Shown here: positions 50,956 through 60,632 of the stretch, piece after piece | Layout: each line of letters starts with the position of its first letter | Position numbering within the stretch: the first letter of the stretch is position 1 | Source of the DNA: Tritrichomonas musculus | Taxonomy: Eukaryota; Parabasalia; Tritrichomonadida; Tritrichomonadidae | DNA length: 64,000 bases | NCBI GenBank assembly: GCA_039105265.1 | Contig: JAPFFF010000030.1 | Location: 1,550,001 to 1,614,000, forward strand | Direction: 5' to 3' | Notes under the pieces: generated by a model | Databases searched by the model: none | Seen by the model: only the letters and a program-made list of their open reading frames with translations | Told to the model about the DNA's origin: nothing | Made by a program: the position numbers and the translations under genes

Positions 50956-52536
50956 ATGACAAGTGATGTAGGTACACAAACTAAACCTAACAATAAAATA
51001 CAACTACTACAAGGTACTATTAAATTTCGACCTAAACTAGTTGATAGAGATGTTGCAAGATTAACAAGAGGTTTGGGTCAAACTATATGGAAGTTCTCTA
51101 ATAATCAAATAAATCTACAAAAATTATATGAGACATATTTAAATACTAGTATAGCTTTTAAAGACGTACTTGAATTTGCTAATAGACTCAAGAGAGAGAA
51201 ACCAAGAGCAAAATTTACAGGTTGTGTGTTTGCGATTAAGAAAAATCAAGATGATAAAGATGAACATGGGCATTACATAACAGTATTAAAGCCATATCAA
51301 TATACTCTCCAAGAATCAGATCAAGGTATATTAACAGAGATAAAATTACATTATGATATTATCAACATAAGGATATCTCGAATGAAGACTGAGGAGGAAA
51401 AACAAGCAGCTAGAGAACTGAGAGAGCAGATGAAAGAAAGAACATTGAAAAGTGATAAGAAAGAATATAAAACTAGAGGTATTCAAACAGATGATATACC
51501 AGAATTGGCTCCATTACCCAGACCTCCAACTTTAAATCGAAATGATTATCATCTTAACCTTAGGAAAATCGGTAGGAACCGACCCACAAATGTTGAGCCA
51601 CCAACAAGGGATCAAAATCAAAACAGAATTCAACTTTTACTTCAAAGTAGTACAAATTTAGACGAGGATGATAGACCTAAGAAAAAATCAAAACAACATA
51701 AGAAAAAATCAAAACGACCTCGTTCACCTTCACCTCCACCTCCTCCTCCTTCTCGTTCACCTTCACCTCCACCACCTCCACCACCTCCTCCTCCTTCATC
51801 ACCACCTCCACAGTTTCCATCATCACATACCTCTCGAGGTACTAGTCCTCCTCCAAGAGAACCCCGTATGACACCACAGAAGACAGGAGAGTTTACAGTA
51901 GACCAAAGACGTCATAAAATTCATGATTGGAGGAGTTTAGTCAATGATGAAAATATAGAAGAAGATGTTATTGATGACTACTTGAAACTTCTATATAACA
52001 AAGGAAAGAGATTGAATAAACAACCTGGTCAAAATGAAGCAGAGTTTGATAAAAAGAAAATATTGGTTGTACCTACTGCATTTTATACCCTCCTTTCTAT
52101 GGCATATGAGACTAATGATATGGAAAAAATACATGAACTGATGAAAAGTCCTATCTCAGGTAAACAGTCATTTACACATTTCGATAAAGTATTTGTCCCC
52201 ATTTGCTCAGATGGAGAACATTGGGTTTTATGTATTGTTCGATATCCAAAGAAAATAATCGAATGCTATGACTCTGAGAATAAGTCAATGGCACCAGAGG
52301 TAAAGACACTTAATAAGTGGATCAATATTTCAGGAACAGGTAAGTTAAAAGCAAAATATTATGATGTACCTAGTCAAAGGAATAACAAGGATTGTGGAGT
52401 GTTTCTAATGGAATCTTGTCGTACCTTTTTGCATGAAGGAAATGGTAAGTTTAAACAACGCAATATGCCAGATATTAGAAAGAGAATACTTCGAGAACTT
52501 CAAAACAATGAATTAGAAACAGGTGTTGTATATTAA
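50956..52536 (+). CDS. Ulp1/adenain-like cysteine protease with long N-terminal region
   Basis: 526 residues. The C-terminal domain (about 330-526) is a C48/C5-type protease: catalytic His in SDGEHWVLCIV, Asp in IECYDSEN, oxyanion Gln in SQRNNKDCGVF and the nucleophile Cys in DCGVF. In Polintons and adenoviruses this enzyme matures capsid proteins. The N-terminal 320 residues include a globular part, a Lys-rich stretch and a long proline tract around residues 255-285 that is likely unstructured. Two QT motifs occur, DVGTQTKP at residues 3-10 and RGIQTDDI near 175. The long extension is unusual compared with compact adenain. Confidence 0.88.
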   Translation: MTSDVGTQTKPNNKIQLLQGTIKFRPKLVDRDVARLTRGLGQTIWKFSNNQINLQKLYETYLNTSIAFKDVLEFANRLKREKPRAKFTGCVFAIKKNQDDKDEHGHYITVLKPYQYTLQESDQGILTEIKLHYDIINIRISRMKTEEEKQAARELREQMKERTLKSDKKEYKTRGIQTDDIPELAPLPRPPTLNRNDYHLNLRKIGRNRPTNVEPPTRDQNQNRIQLLLQSSTNLDEDDRPKKKSKQHKKKSKRPRSPSPPPPPPSRSPSPPPPPPPPPPSSPPPQFPSSHTSRGTSPPPREPRMTPQKTGEFTVDQRRHKIHDWRSLVNDENIEEDVIDDYLKLLYNKGKRLNKQPGQNEAEFDKKKILVVPTAFYTLLSMAYETNDMEKIHELMKSPISGKQSFTHFDKVFVPICSDGEHWVLCIVRYPKKIIECYDSENKSMAPEVKTLNKWINISGTGKLKAKYYDVPSQRNNKDCGVFLMESCRTFLHEGNGKFKQRNMPDIRKRILRELQNNELETGVVY

Positions 52537-52560
52537 TAAAGACTTTTTATTCAACTCGAA

Positions 52561-53562
52561 ATGGAATTACCACCAAGTGTTAACACTTTATATCCTAATC
52601 GAGATAATATAGTTAATGATGGTAATACACCTCTTCCAATCGAAACAGCCTACTTCCTTGAGGATGCTCAACATGATAAAGCTAAGTTTAATAGGTATTG
52701 GTTTAATTTCCCACCAGAATGGTCAACTGCAAACAAAGGGGAATCTATTGTTGGCGTTCGTTCAGCACATATCATTAAGAGACGACGCAAAATGGAAGTA
52801 GAGATTGAAATATATAAGATACATAAGAAAACATATGAGTTTGTTTGTGGTGGAACATGGAATGATGGAACACTAAAAGAAGACTATATAACTGGTTCAA
52901 ATCATGAATATGGGTGCTTCAAAGTCATTGATTGGGTGTCAGTCGATGGAGATTTACGTGGATTTTTTGATGCAGTTAATCGTGCATTCAAGTCATACAT
53001 TAGAACTTCTAAATTAGACAAATTTGTTCAAAATGATGATGATATACAGGATAGAGATATACAAACCGATGGATACTATGATAAAAATGGTTTTCATGAA
53101 ATCATTTATACAGAAAGAAATAAAGCAGGGAACCATAAATACTACTATAACAATAGTAAGAATGAACGAGATTGGGAGTATACTGCACCATATATGAACT
53201 TTTTCCAACTTAAATCCTGGAATGATGACTTTGCAGATGTGTTTAATATAGGTAATGGCATATTTCAAAATAAACCAGAAAAATATCAAACATGGCACAA
53301 GGAATTGATATTTGATAATATATGGGACAGACAATCATGTAAAATATATTCATCTATAGGTGAACAAGCATTGCATAACTATATTGGAGATAGTGATGTT
53401 GAATATAGTCCTATTAAGTACTTCAAGTTAAACTCAATGGACCAAAGGTTTTGGATAGACTTCTATAGTGATGCACATTATAATTGTCCAACAAAACTAC
53501 CTCCAAATGATTCATTTGTAATCGAAATGCAATTCCTTCAATACGATAAGATGTTTATTTAA
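52561..53562 (+). CDS. Probable minor capsid (penton-like) protein
   Basis: 333 residues starting 24 bases after the protease gene. It is beta-rich; its C-terminal block, RFWIDFYSDAHYNCP then LPPNDSFVIEMQFL, has the strand-turn-strand pattern seen at the ends of jelly-roll penton proteins of Polintons and virophages. A QT motif, DRDIQTDGY, lies in the middle. Polintons normally carry one minor capsid gene in addition to the major one, and no better candidate is visible, so the call rests partly on elimination. A different structural protein is the alternative. Confidence 0.5.
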   Translation: MELPPSVNTLYPNRDNIVNDGNTPLPIETAYFLEDAQHDKAKFNRYWFNFPPEWSTANKGESIVGVRSAHIIKRRRKMEVEIEIYKIHKKTYEFVCGGTWNDGTLKEDYITGSNHEYGCFKVIDWVSVDGDLRGFFDAVNRAFKSYIRTSKLDKFVQNDDDIQDRDIQTDGYYDKNGFHEIIYTERNKAGNHKYYYNNSKNERDWEYTAPYMNFFQLKSWNDDFADVFNIGNGIFQNKPEKYQTWHKELIFDNIWDRQSCKIYSSIGEQALHNYIGDSDVEYSPIKYFKLNSMDQRFWIDFYSDAHYNCPTKLPPNDSFVIEMQFLQYDKMFI

Positions 53563-53568
53563 AAATAA

Positions 53569-54723
53569 ATGAGTAAAGAAGAACCAAGCCCATATGAAAA
53601 ATTATACAACAAAGCTAAATGGAAGACCTTGGACAAATACCTTAGCATGGCAAAACAAGAGAATCTAAATGAAGACGAAGCAAAGAAATACTTTGATGAA
53701 AAAGTAGTACATGATAAGAGAGTACCTAAAGCACAATTTATTCCTATTGTATCCAAACATCCTCATGGTTATCAAATGGATACCTTCATTAATAATAAAG
53801 AGGCAGGTGGGTTGAATTATCTAATGTTCATTAATATCAACACCAGAAAAGCATATGCATATCCTATGAATGGTAAAGGAGCAAGAGAAGTATTAACAGC
53901 ACTTCATAAATTTGTTAATGATGTACCTCATGTATATTCGATAACAAGTGATGAGGATGCAGCATATTTATCATCAACAGTCTTAGACTTCATGAGAGAG
54001 AAGAACATAAAATATCGAACAACAACTGAGAATAACCATAATGTACTTGGCATTATTAATAGGTTTATGAGAACTATAAGAGATGCTATTGGTGAAAATA
54101 GGTTTATTCAACCAAAGGAGATGCATGATTTGGTTAACATATATAACAACTCTCCTCATAGGTCTCTAGATAATAAAGCACCTAATGATATTACTCCAGA
54201 GGATGAAATAAAGTACATACAAAAGAATGCACGCATTAATCCATATCATTTTAATCCAGGTGAGAAGGTCAGGTTAGTACTCGAAAAAGAACCATTTGGT
54301 AAAAGAAGAAGTAATTTGTCTAATGAGTCTTATATAGTTGACTCGCAAAAAGGTAACCAGTTTGTGGTCAAGTCCAAAGATGGTTCAACTAGTTCATTCC
54401 CTGGATATAGGTTGTTAAGGACAAGAGACAAAAGGATTAAAGTAGCTGAAAGACTAAATGAAGGTAAAGAAGGTATTATTGAAAAAATATATAACTTTGA
54501 TGAAGATACTGGTAAGTATGATTTAAAATGGGAAGGAGTCGAAGGTGATGATGCCTTTGCTAGACAAACTATTAGAGATGTAAGGAGAGGTAATCCATTA
54601 GTACTTGGTACAGCAGAAAGACAATATTGGTTGGAACAAAAGAAAAATTATGAACGACAAATTAAAGCAGGTCAAAAGGTTGAGGGCAAACCAATACCAG
54701 ATAAAATTATGAAATACATTTAA
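53569..54723 (+). CDS. Retroviral-type integrase with C-terminal chromodomain
   Basis: 384 residues, six bases after the previous stop codon. The RNase H-fold core (about 55-215) is recognised by YQMDTFINN, SITSDEDAAY and the segment HNVLGIINRFMRTIRDAIG, followed by NNSPHRSLDNKAPND, a stretch typical of Polinton and Ty3-kin integrases. After an SH3-like segment with FNPGEKVRLV, a chromodomain follows at about 305-360 (IIEKIYNFDEDTGKYDLKW). The enzyme inserts element DNA into the host genome; the chromodomain would guide it to marked chromatin. Confidence 0.9.
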   Translation: MSKEEPSPYEKLYNKAKWKTLDKYLSMAKQENLNEDEAKKYFDEKVVHDKRVPKAQFIPIVSKHPHGYQMDTFINNKEAGGLNYLMFININTRKAYAYPMNGKGAREVLTALHKFVNDVPHVYSITSDEDAAYLSSTVLDFMREKNIKYRTTTENNHNVLGIINRFMRTIRDAIGENRFIQPKEMHDLVNIYNNSPHRSLDNKAPNDITPEDEIKYIQKNARINPYHFNPGEKVRLVLEKEPFGKRRSNLSNESYIVDSQKGNQFVVKSKDGSTSSFPGYRLLRTRDKRIKVAERLNEGKEGIIEKIYNFDEDTGKYDLKWEGVEGDDAFARQTIRDVRRGNPLVLGTAERQYWLEQKKNYERQIKAGQKVEGKPIPDKIMKYI

Positions 54724-54733
54724 AAATTTGTAA

Positions 54734-55600
54734 ATGGATGAACCCCCAAGTGCAGAACTCATAAATAAAGTAGAAACATTGATTAAAGAGACCTTACAGA
54801 AGAACATGAAAGAGATAGATGGTGCTTTGATTAAACCATTATCACCTGATTATCCTTTTAGCACAAATGGTATATACTTTTTAATTGGTAAACCAGGTGC
54901 TGGTAAAAGTTTTTGGATATGGAGACATATTATGATAACAGAGAGGTTGTTTAAACATCCATACTACCAAAAGATAATATTTTGCTCAAGCTCTGGTAAA
55001 ATGGATAAAACAGCTGAAACACTTAATAAACAGATACGATCAAGAATCGATTATGTAAAGGAAAGAGAATTAATGAGTTATCTTAAAAGACATCTTCGAA
55101 GAAAGATAAAGTATTATGCCATTGTCAAATATGTATTATCTCGAATGAAAGAGACCAATGACGAAATGAGGAGGCTCATTGAGAAGCATCATTTAAATGA
55201 GCTCAATGATAAAATAATATATATAGCCAATAAGTTAGTCAAGTATGAAACATCATCATATCCATATAACACATTATTGATACTAGATGATTGTGCAGGT
55301 AGTGATTTATTAAAGAATGGTAATAGTGAATTTATCAAGTTGTTAACCAAGACAAGACACTATAATTTAACATGTATCATGGCTATCCAAACTATTCGAT
55401 TTGTTCATATGAATGCGAAAAGGTTAGCAACAGATATCATATGTTATACAGGATATAGTGAGGAAGATTTTACTAGCTTGTTGCAACAAACTAATAACTC
55501 ATTAAATACTAAGCAGACAGTAGCTGAATACTTACAACATAAAGAACCACATGAAAAATTCGTAATGAATATTTCTGCTAATAAGTACTATTTCGAATAA
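54734..55600 (+). CDS. A32/FtsK-HerA-type DNA packaging ATPase
   Basis: 288 residues. The Walker A motif is IGKPGAGKSFW and Walker B is TLLILDDCAGSD. A sensor-like region follows with TKTRHYNLTCIMAIQT, matching the QT seen in poxvirus A32 and adenovirus IVa2-like packaging enzymes of this class. It uses ATP to drive DNA into a capsid. It sits directly after the integrase gene, as in many Polintons. Confidence 0.93.
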   Translation: MDEPPSAELINKVETLIKETLQKNMKEIDGALIKPLSPDYPFSTNGIYFLIGKPGAGKSFWIWRHIMITERLFKHPYYQKIIFCSSSGKMDKTAETLNKQIRSRIDYVKERELMSYLKRHLRRKIKYYAIVKYVLSRMKETNDEMRRLIEKHHLNELNDKIIYIANKLVKYETSSYPYNTLLILDDCAGSDLLKNGNSEFIKLLTKTRHYNLTCIMAIQTIRFVHMNAKRLATDIICYTGYSEEDFTSLLQQTNNSLNTKQTVAEYLQHKEPHEKFVMNISANKYYFE

Positions 55601-55617
55601 TTTTTTATTTTTTAAAA

Positions 55618-56073
55618 ATGGGAATTGAACGTCATTCAGTAGAAGATTATTGGAAGCCAAATTATTCCAAAAAGCAACAATTTTCTCCATGGCAAGAGAT
55701 AATAAAAGGAGGAGTAGGACTAGGCGGTAAGTTATTAATGGGAGCAGCAGATAGTTTTTCGGGAGGTCTTGCAAGTAAACTATTAGATGCTTCAGCAGGT
55801 GGATTAACCAAGCATGCTGGTGTTATTGGTTCAGTTGCGAGAGGTCTTGGTGAAAGCTTCTTGAGCGATAGTACAAGAAATAAAATAGCAAATATAGCTG
55901 ACACAGCATTAAAATATGTCCCAGAAGGAAAAGTGAAAACTGCCTTATCATCAATTAATAAATCTGCAAAAGGTGATTCAGTTGGAGCACCTCTTGAAAA
56001 GCCAGCATTTTCGTCTAGATCATTACAAGAGAGTGACTTTACTACCAACAATCGGGCGAGAACCTACATCTAA
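55618..56073 (+). CDS. Gly/Ala-rich small structural-type protein
   Basis: 151 residues. A basic front (DYWKPNYSKKQQF) is followed by a Gly/Ala/Ser-rich amphipathic stretch (GGVGLGGKLLMGAADSFSGG) with repeated small-residue motifs. There is no full membrane helix. Its position between the ATPase and the major capsid gene, and its composition, recall internal cement-type proteins such as adenovirus pVI or Polinton PX-like products, but I see no clear sequence match. Structural role inferred. Confidence 0.55.
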   Translation: MGIERHSVEDYWKPNYSKKQQFSPWQEIIKGGVGLGGKLLMGAADSFSGGLASKLLDASAGGLTKHAGVIGSVARGLGESFLSDSTRNKIANIADTALKYVPEGKVKTALSSINKSAKGDSVGAPLEKPAFSSRSLQESDFTTNNRARTYI

Positions 56074-56120
56074 TGAAAACTCAAAAAAACTAAATTTTTG
56101 GACTTTTTTGTTTATTTTAA

Positions 56121-56672
56121 ATGTCAAAACATCTAACAGGTTCTAAGAGACTTGCAGTTATTCATAAATGGTTGAATGGAAGGGATGACCCAGATTGGGA
56201 AGTTTTACCTACAAAAACCAAAGACAAGTATATTGTAAAACAGCGAAAAACTCCAATAACTCGAGAATATCAAGAAAACTCAGAAAGTGAAAATAACGAA
56301 GAAACTCAAGAAAACTCAGACAGTGAAGAACATGAGGAACTTGAAGAAAAGCCAAGAAAGCCAATAAGTTCGAAAGCTGCACGAAAACCTACAAAACCTC
56401 GAAAAACTCAACAAAGCCAAGTTTATGACCCTACTGTGAATGAGGAAATACTAAAACAGCTAAAATCACTAGGTGAAGAAATGAAGATAAGTCGAGAGAA
56501 GAAAGAACAGAGACGTATGATAAAGGAGGTTGTTGATAAAAGGATGAGTAAACCAAGACAACAGTATGTTCCTGAAGAACCGCCACAACAATATGAAGAA
56601 GAACAACAACCTCAATATATACCTATGAGACCTATTGGTAGGAGAAATCGCATCTTTGAAGATATGATGTAA
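56121..56672 (+). CDS. Charged, largely unstructured Polinton protein
   Basis: 183 residues. After a short basic start (SKHLTGSKRLAVIHKW) it is dominated by Glu/Asn/Ser and Lys/Pro/Arg stretches, with a helical part (EEMKISREKKEQRRMIKEV) and a Gln/Pro/Glu-rich end. This composition suits a nucleic-acid or capsid-associated linker. No domain recognised. It lies just before the major capsid gene. Confidence 0.55.
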   Translation: MSKHLTGSKRLAVIHKWLNGRDDPDWEVLPTKTKDKYIVKQRKTPITREYQENSESENNEETQENSDSEEHEELEEKPRKPISSKAARKPTKPRKTQQSQVYDPTVNEEILKQLKSLGEEMKISREKKEQRRMIKEVVDKRMSKPRQQYVPEEPPQQYEEEQQPQYIPMRPIGRRNRIFEDMM

Positions 56673-56689
56673 ATTTTTTTCTATCTAAA

Positions 56690-58372
56690 ATGCTTAACAA
56701 GGAATCCTATATGAAAACCTCAGCAGAGGTTTGTACCCAGATTGCATCTTACTTTGATGTTGTCGATAATTGCATAGCACTTAGTGATACAAATAAGGCA
56801 TACTCATTAAATCCACAAACTTCATATTCACCATCACCACCAATTAAGAGTGGTTCATATACAACATGTATTATATCTCCTAATACTCATAATACTGCTG
56901 ATATATATAATGGATTTATTCGAGCAGATATGAAAGTGATGATAAAAATAGACAAGCCAATTCTAAGTGATTTAGAAAATGTCAGTGGTTATAATTTTGG
57001 TAAGGTATGGTTTGGTTTTAAGGATGCTCGAGATGCAGTTGAGAAGTATGAAATTGTAGCTAATGGTATGACGCTTTATACCCAGAACTTTGGATGTGAA
57101 GAATCCTTTTTAACTGCATGTTGTGCAAATGAAGTTACTAAAAGAGCTGATATATATAGTAAAGCAAGACATAAGGATATTTGGAATGATACTCATGGAA
57201 GGAGATGTGGTTTTGTTGCAAATCTTAACAAAGATGTGACTTCTGTCACTGAAACAATTAGATTAAAGATTGATTTGCGACGATTCCTACCTTTATCTAA
57301 TATCAAGTACTTGCCAGCATTTGCAGGTAAAATCGAATTACGTCTATACTTTTCAACAGCTGGTATGGTATATTGTCCAGTTGGTTTTGAAAAGAGCTTG
57401 GTTGCTAATCCACATATAATGAAAGACTTCAATGTTGATGAAATTACCAATGAATTTCGACCTATTGGAGAACCAATATGGATGTGGACAAGTACCGAAA
57501 AAATAGCAATGGATAAGATTAATGACCCTAAGAATCTTCCACCTGTTGGTGAAAATCATGGAGGAGCATATGAAGTCGCAGGAGCTAACAATACTAAGGC
57601 AAGAGTTGACCGAACTATTTACAGTGATTGGAGAACTTGGAGTGTTGTTGATTATTCCATTGAAGAATGTGCGAGTATTATACCTTGTTTTGGTATTCAT
57701 GAATCTGTATATACAGCACTTGTTCAAAGATATGCTAACCCACAACATCCACTTACATTCCCAACACAGATAATGTCATTTTACACTTGTACAAGACCTC
57801 TTAATAATGAACAAGATAAAGCAACTATTACTATTACACCTAATTTTGTAGATAGTATGTTTTGTTTATTCCCACTCAAGCATACGCATAAGACATACTT
57901 CAAGAATCCTATGTTTGAAGCATTTCATATGAATTGTGGTAATTACAATAATATTCCTGCTAAAGCATTTGGTACGAATGGTAAGTATCCAGAGTTCCTC
58001 GAATATTGCCAGAATGCAATGAACATGAATGGAGAGCAAAATGGATTTAATAAAGAGGTTATTGCAAGTTTAGCGAATGAGTATCAATATAATGAAAACA
58101 CAACAGGCTATTATCCAAATGATAGGTCCTCATTCTTCATAGGTCTTCCTACTGAAACAGATGGAACATATCAACAAGGTCTTTCAAGTCTTGCACCTAT
58201 TAACTTCGAATTGATATGTAGTCAAAAGGCAGATAATCCATTTAGACAGGAAGTAGATACACCTCCATTATTATGCTTATTAACAGATATATCAATTAGT
58301 ATCTTAATTAGACCTAATGGTATGCCACCATCAGTACGTATTGGTCCTTATGATTTAACAACCCCTGAGTAA
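56690..58372 (+). CDS. Major capsid protein (double jelly-roll type)
   Basis: 560 residues, the usual size for Polinton and related capsid proteins. It is rich in beta strands, with segments such as ETIRLKIDLRRFLPL, KIELRLYFSTAG and IDKPILSDLENVSGYNFGK, and a late region FELICSQKADNPFRQEV leading to a short hydrophobic end (DISISILIRPNGMPPSV). Place after the packaging ATPase and before small genes fits the Polinton layout. The family call rests on these strand patterns and on context; a profile search would settle it. Confidence 0.75.
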   Translation: MLNKESYMKTSAEVCTQIASYFDVVDNCIALSDTNKAYSLNPQTSYSPSPPIKSGSYTTCIISPNTHNTADIYNGFIRADMKVMIKIDKPILSDLENVSGYNFGKVWFGFKDARDAVEKYEIVANGMTLYTQNFGCEESFLTACCANEVTKRADIYSKARHKDIWNDTHGRRCGFVANLNKDVTSVTETIRLKIDLRRFLPLSNIKYLPAFAGKIELRLYFSTAGMVYCPVGFEKSLVANPHIMKDFNVDEITNEFRPIGEPIWMWTSTEKIAMDKINDPKNLPPVGENHGGAYEVAGANNTKARVDRTIYSDWRTWSVVDYSIEECASIIPCFGIHESVYTALVQRYANPQHPLTFPTQIMSFYTCTRPLNNEQDKATITITPNFVDSMFCLFPLKHTHKTYFKNPMFEAFHMNCGNYNNIPAKAFGTNGKYPEFLEYCQNAMNMNGEQNGFNKEVIASLANEYQYNENTTGYYPNDRSSFFIGLPTETDGTYQQGLSSLAPINFELICSQKADNPFRQEVDTPPLLCLLTDISISILIRPNGMPPSVRIGPYDLTTPE

Positions 58373-58401
58373 AAAGAAGTATGTTTTTTATGTTTTGGAA
58401 A

Positions 58402-58836
58402 ATGTCGAATGATTATAGAAGCCCACATGCTGAGATTGTTGGAAGAGAAGGTATGATGTATAATGAAGCTACCATGAAAAATAAGGACTTAGAGTTTCAA
58501 CATTTTGGTGTGTTCAGTAATACTAATACTTATTCTGTAACCTTCAACCCATATATTAATCGACCACCTACCCAGATTATTGAACATGAGGACCCTGTTA
58601 GATTTCCAGATACTCGAGAACATATAACCAAACCTGTTCGTGAACCTCCTGTTAGTATTACAGATGGTGGTTTTTATCGACATATAGGTGAAAAAGATAG
58701 ACCAGTACCTCTCTTACCAAAATATCTTAAGAAGCCTGAGAAACCACCAATGCAAGGTAGAGCAAGAGAATATAATAAACAAGATATTCGATATGGACCT
58801 ACCCAACATATCTTTACCCAAAATAACATATATTAA
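58402..58836 (+). CDS. Polinton protein of unknown function, proline-rich end
   Basis: 144 residues from the ATG of MSNDYRSPHAE; an ATG seven codons earlier (MFFMFWK) is possible but gives an unlikely start. There is a Pro/Arg-rich second half (PPTQIIEHEDPVRFPD, KYLKKPEKPPMQG) without clear secondary structure. No recognised domain. It directly follows the major capsid gene, so a structural or assembly role is plausible. Confidence 0.55.
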   Translation: MSNDYRSPHAEIVGREGMMYNEATMKNKDLEFQHFGVFSNTNTYSVTFNPYINRPPTQIIEHEDPVRFPDTREHITKPVREPPVSITDGGFYRHIGEKDRPVPLLPKYLKKPEKPPMQGRAREYNKQDIRYGPTQHIFTQNNIY

Positions 58837-58860
58837 TTTTTTATTGAATTTTTTATCCAG

Positions 58861-59307
58861 ATGAAAATGACAACAAGAAACGTCTATGACTATGTCAATG
58901 AACTTCGCGCAAAATGTGCTCCAAATACTAAACAATGTAATTTCTCGATACTTTGTGACAAGTACCCAATGAAAACAGGAGAATGGAGTTATTTAGGCAA
59001 AGTACTCTATGTCTCAATCAAGGTAAAAGACAAGTGCCACAGATTTTATCCAGATAAGCTCAAAGAACTTGATCTTGACTCAATATTTATTAAGCCTAAC
59101 TCAAGGAGAAAAATAACTGAAGATTTCGAAGAGTTCTACATAAATGGAAACACTACCACTCAAGAGTATCAAGGAATCAAATACTACAACTACTCCATTG
59201 CAGCTGCTCCTACAAGTCATAAACCAAAAATCGATGCTCTCAAGCAGAAATATCAAATTGAGTCATTTGACATGTTTATTGGAGAACAGCTAGACTTAGT
59301 ACTTTAA
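58861..59307 (+). CDS. Polinton protein of unknown function, 148 residues
   Basis: A mixed alpha/beta protein with several cysteines near the front (CAPNTKQC and FSILCDKYP) and strands such as EWSYLGKVLYVSIKVK. The sequence NGNTTTQEYQGIKYYNY may be a loop. No motif recognised. The even composition suggests a folded domain. Confidence 0.55.
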   Translation: MKMTTRNVYDYVNELRAKCAPNTKQCNFSILCDKYPMKTGEWSYLGKVLYVSIKVKDKCHRFYPDKLKELDLDSIFIKPNSRRKITEDFEEFYINGNTTTQEYQGIKYYNYSIAAAPTSHKPKIDALKQKYQIESFDMFIGEQLDLVL

Positions 59308-59328
59308 GCCTATTTTTTCCCAACCTAA

Positions 59329-59853
59329 ATGATTAAGAAGAGGGGTACAACCAATGGAGTTCAAGCAAATGTATCTTTAGAACCATCAGCAGCTGCATCA
59401 TCTACATCAAACATCAACAACAACATTATTATTAATAAGAGAGATGATGGCAAGGAAGACATTGTTATTACAAGAGACATTGGAGTGCAAACTGAACCTG
59501 TTGAAGTTGAACCAGATGTACGTAATGTTATACTTGAAGCATATGCACAAATACTACTTAATCAAGACAAAGCACTACTAGCTAACATTATATCAAAGAA
59601 ATGCATCATAGTACCTATTGAATCTCTTAGCAACATCATCAAAGCAATACTACATGTTAGTGAGGTTGAAGTACAACTTAATGAAGATGTTGGATGTTGT
59701 GCAACTAAGAGCAATCCAATAAGAAAAATAGATGCTATTAAGATTATTAAAGATAATGGAGAGGTAGTCATTGACTTGAAACAAGTATATAATAAAGAAT
59801 ATAATGAGCTTGTTAATAATTATCATGTATGCTTAAAATATTGCATAGTATAA
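59329..59853 (+). CDS. Polinton protein of unknown function with a GVQT motif
   Basis: 174 residues. The N-terminus is Ser/Ala/Asn-rich and likely unstructured; it leads to RDIGVQTEPVEVE, the same short motif as in three other genes of the element. The C-terminal two-thirds look helical and folded (NVILEAYAQILLNQDKALL, then a Cys pair in VGCCATK). The motif lies at the border between disordered and folded parts, where such ligands are usually found. No family recognised. Confidence 0.55.
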   Translation: MIKKRGTTNGVQANVSLEPSAAASSTSNINNNIIINKRDDGKEDIVITRDIGVQTEPVEVEPDVRNVILEAYAQILLNQDKALLANIISKKCIIVPIESLSNIIKAILHVSEVEVQLNEDVGCCATKSNPIRKIDAIKIIKDNGEVVIDLKQVYNKEYNELVNNYHVCLKYCIV

Positions 59854-59905
59854 AAAAAGACATATATAAAAAAAACTTAAAATTAGAAGTAATTATTTTT
59901 TACTC

Positions 59906-60277
59906 TTACTCCTTGTCTTTTGGAGATGAAGCTTCTTGTTCATCTTCATCATCTTCTTCTTGTGTCTCTTGCGAGTCAGGCACTATAGGCACGTGAAAGC
60001 CAATAGATTTTGGTGTTGGAGATTGAGGAATCTTTTTATGAAAAACCTCGCAGGTAGTGAGATTCATTTGAGTAAGTGCTTCAGCAATCTTGTTCATGTT
60101 TGCTTGTATCAAAGGGTCATAGATGGTGCAGACATTAGATGATGTCGAGTTTATTATTTTTTGGTTGAACAGAAATATCACCTCTTTAATAGCATTGGCT
60201 ATTTCAACATGAGCATTTTTGATAGCTAGCTTTTGCTGTTTTTGGAATTCTTTGAAGTCATTTCCAGAACGCGACAT
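59906..60277 (-). CDS. Small Polinton protein with acidic tail
   Basis: 123 residues from an ATG at 60277. The front half is helical (FKEFQKQQKLAIKNAHVEIANAI in part), the last 25 residues are almost all Glu, Asp, Gln and Ser. It diverges from the bZIP-like gene; about 75 bp separates their starts. No domain recognised. Confidence 0.5.
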   Translation of the reverse strand: MSRSGNDFKEFQKQQKLAIKNAHVEIANAIKEVIFLFNQKIINSTSSNVCTIYDPLIQANMNKIAEALTQMNLTTCEVFHKKIPQSPTPKSIGFHVPIVPDSQETQEEDDEDEQEASSPKDKE

Positions 60278-60353
60278 TTTAAAAAATGAAGTGATTTTGT
60301 TTGCGAATATTCAATTTTCAAAAATAATTCAATTTTTTTTCTCGAATGAAATC

Positions 60354-60632
60354 ATGAGCCAAAATTTAGATTTGGGTGAGTTCAAGGAAACAGCTATCAT
60401 CAAGAAGTTGAAGAAGTCCAAGAGTAACAACAACCTCAAAAATATTGATACTGCAAAAACTGAAACAACAGAAAAACGTGGTAGAAAGCAAAAGTATGCA
60501 ACAGTTGAAGAACGAAATGAAGCACGTAAACAACAGCAAAAGGCATATCGTGAAAGAAAGAAAAGAGAAATACAAAGTATGAAGGAAAAAATAATGTCGT
60601 ATGAAAGCAAAAAGGTAGCTTATGAAGAATGA
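60354..60632 (+). CDS. Basic, bZIP-like small protein
   Basis: 92 residues from the ATG of MSQNLDLGEFKE. There is an AT-hook-like RGRKQKY, then a basic helix, NEARKQQQKAYRERKKREI, resembling the DNA-contact helix of bZIP factors, and a short coiled part. The stop codon lies within the first, variant unit of a 19-bp minisatellite, so the C-terminus (KKVAYEE) is encoded by the repeat. It may bind DNA and regulate the element's genes; this is inferred from composition only. Confidence 0.6.
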   Translation: MSQNLDLGEFKETAIIKKLKKSKSNNNLKNIDTAKTETTEKRGRKQKYATVEERNEARKQQQKAYRERKKREIQSMKEKIMSYESKKVAYEE

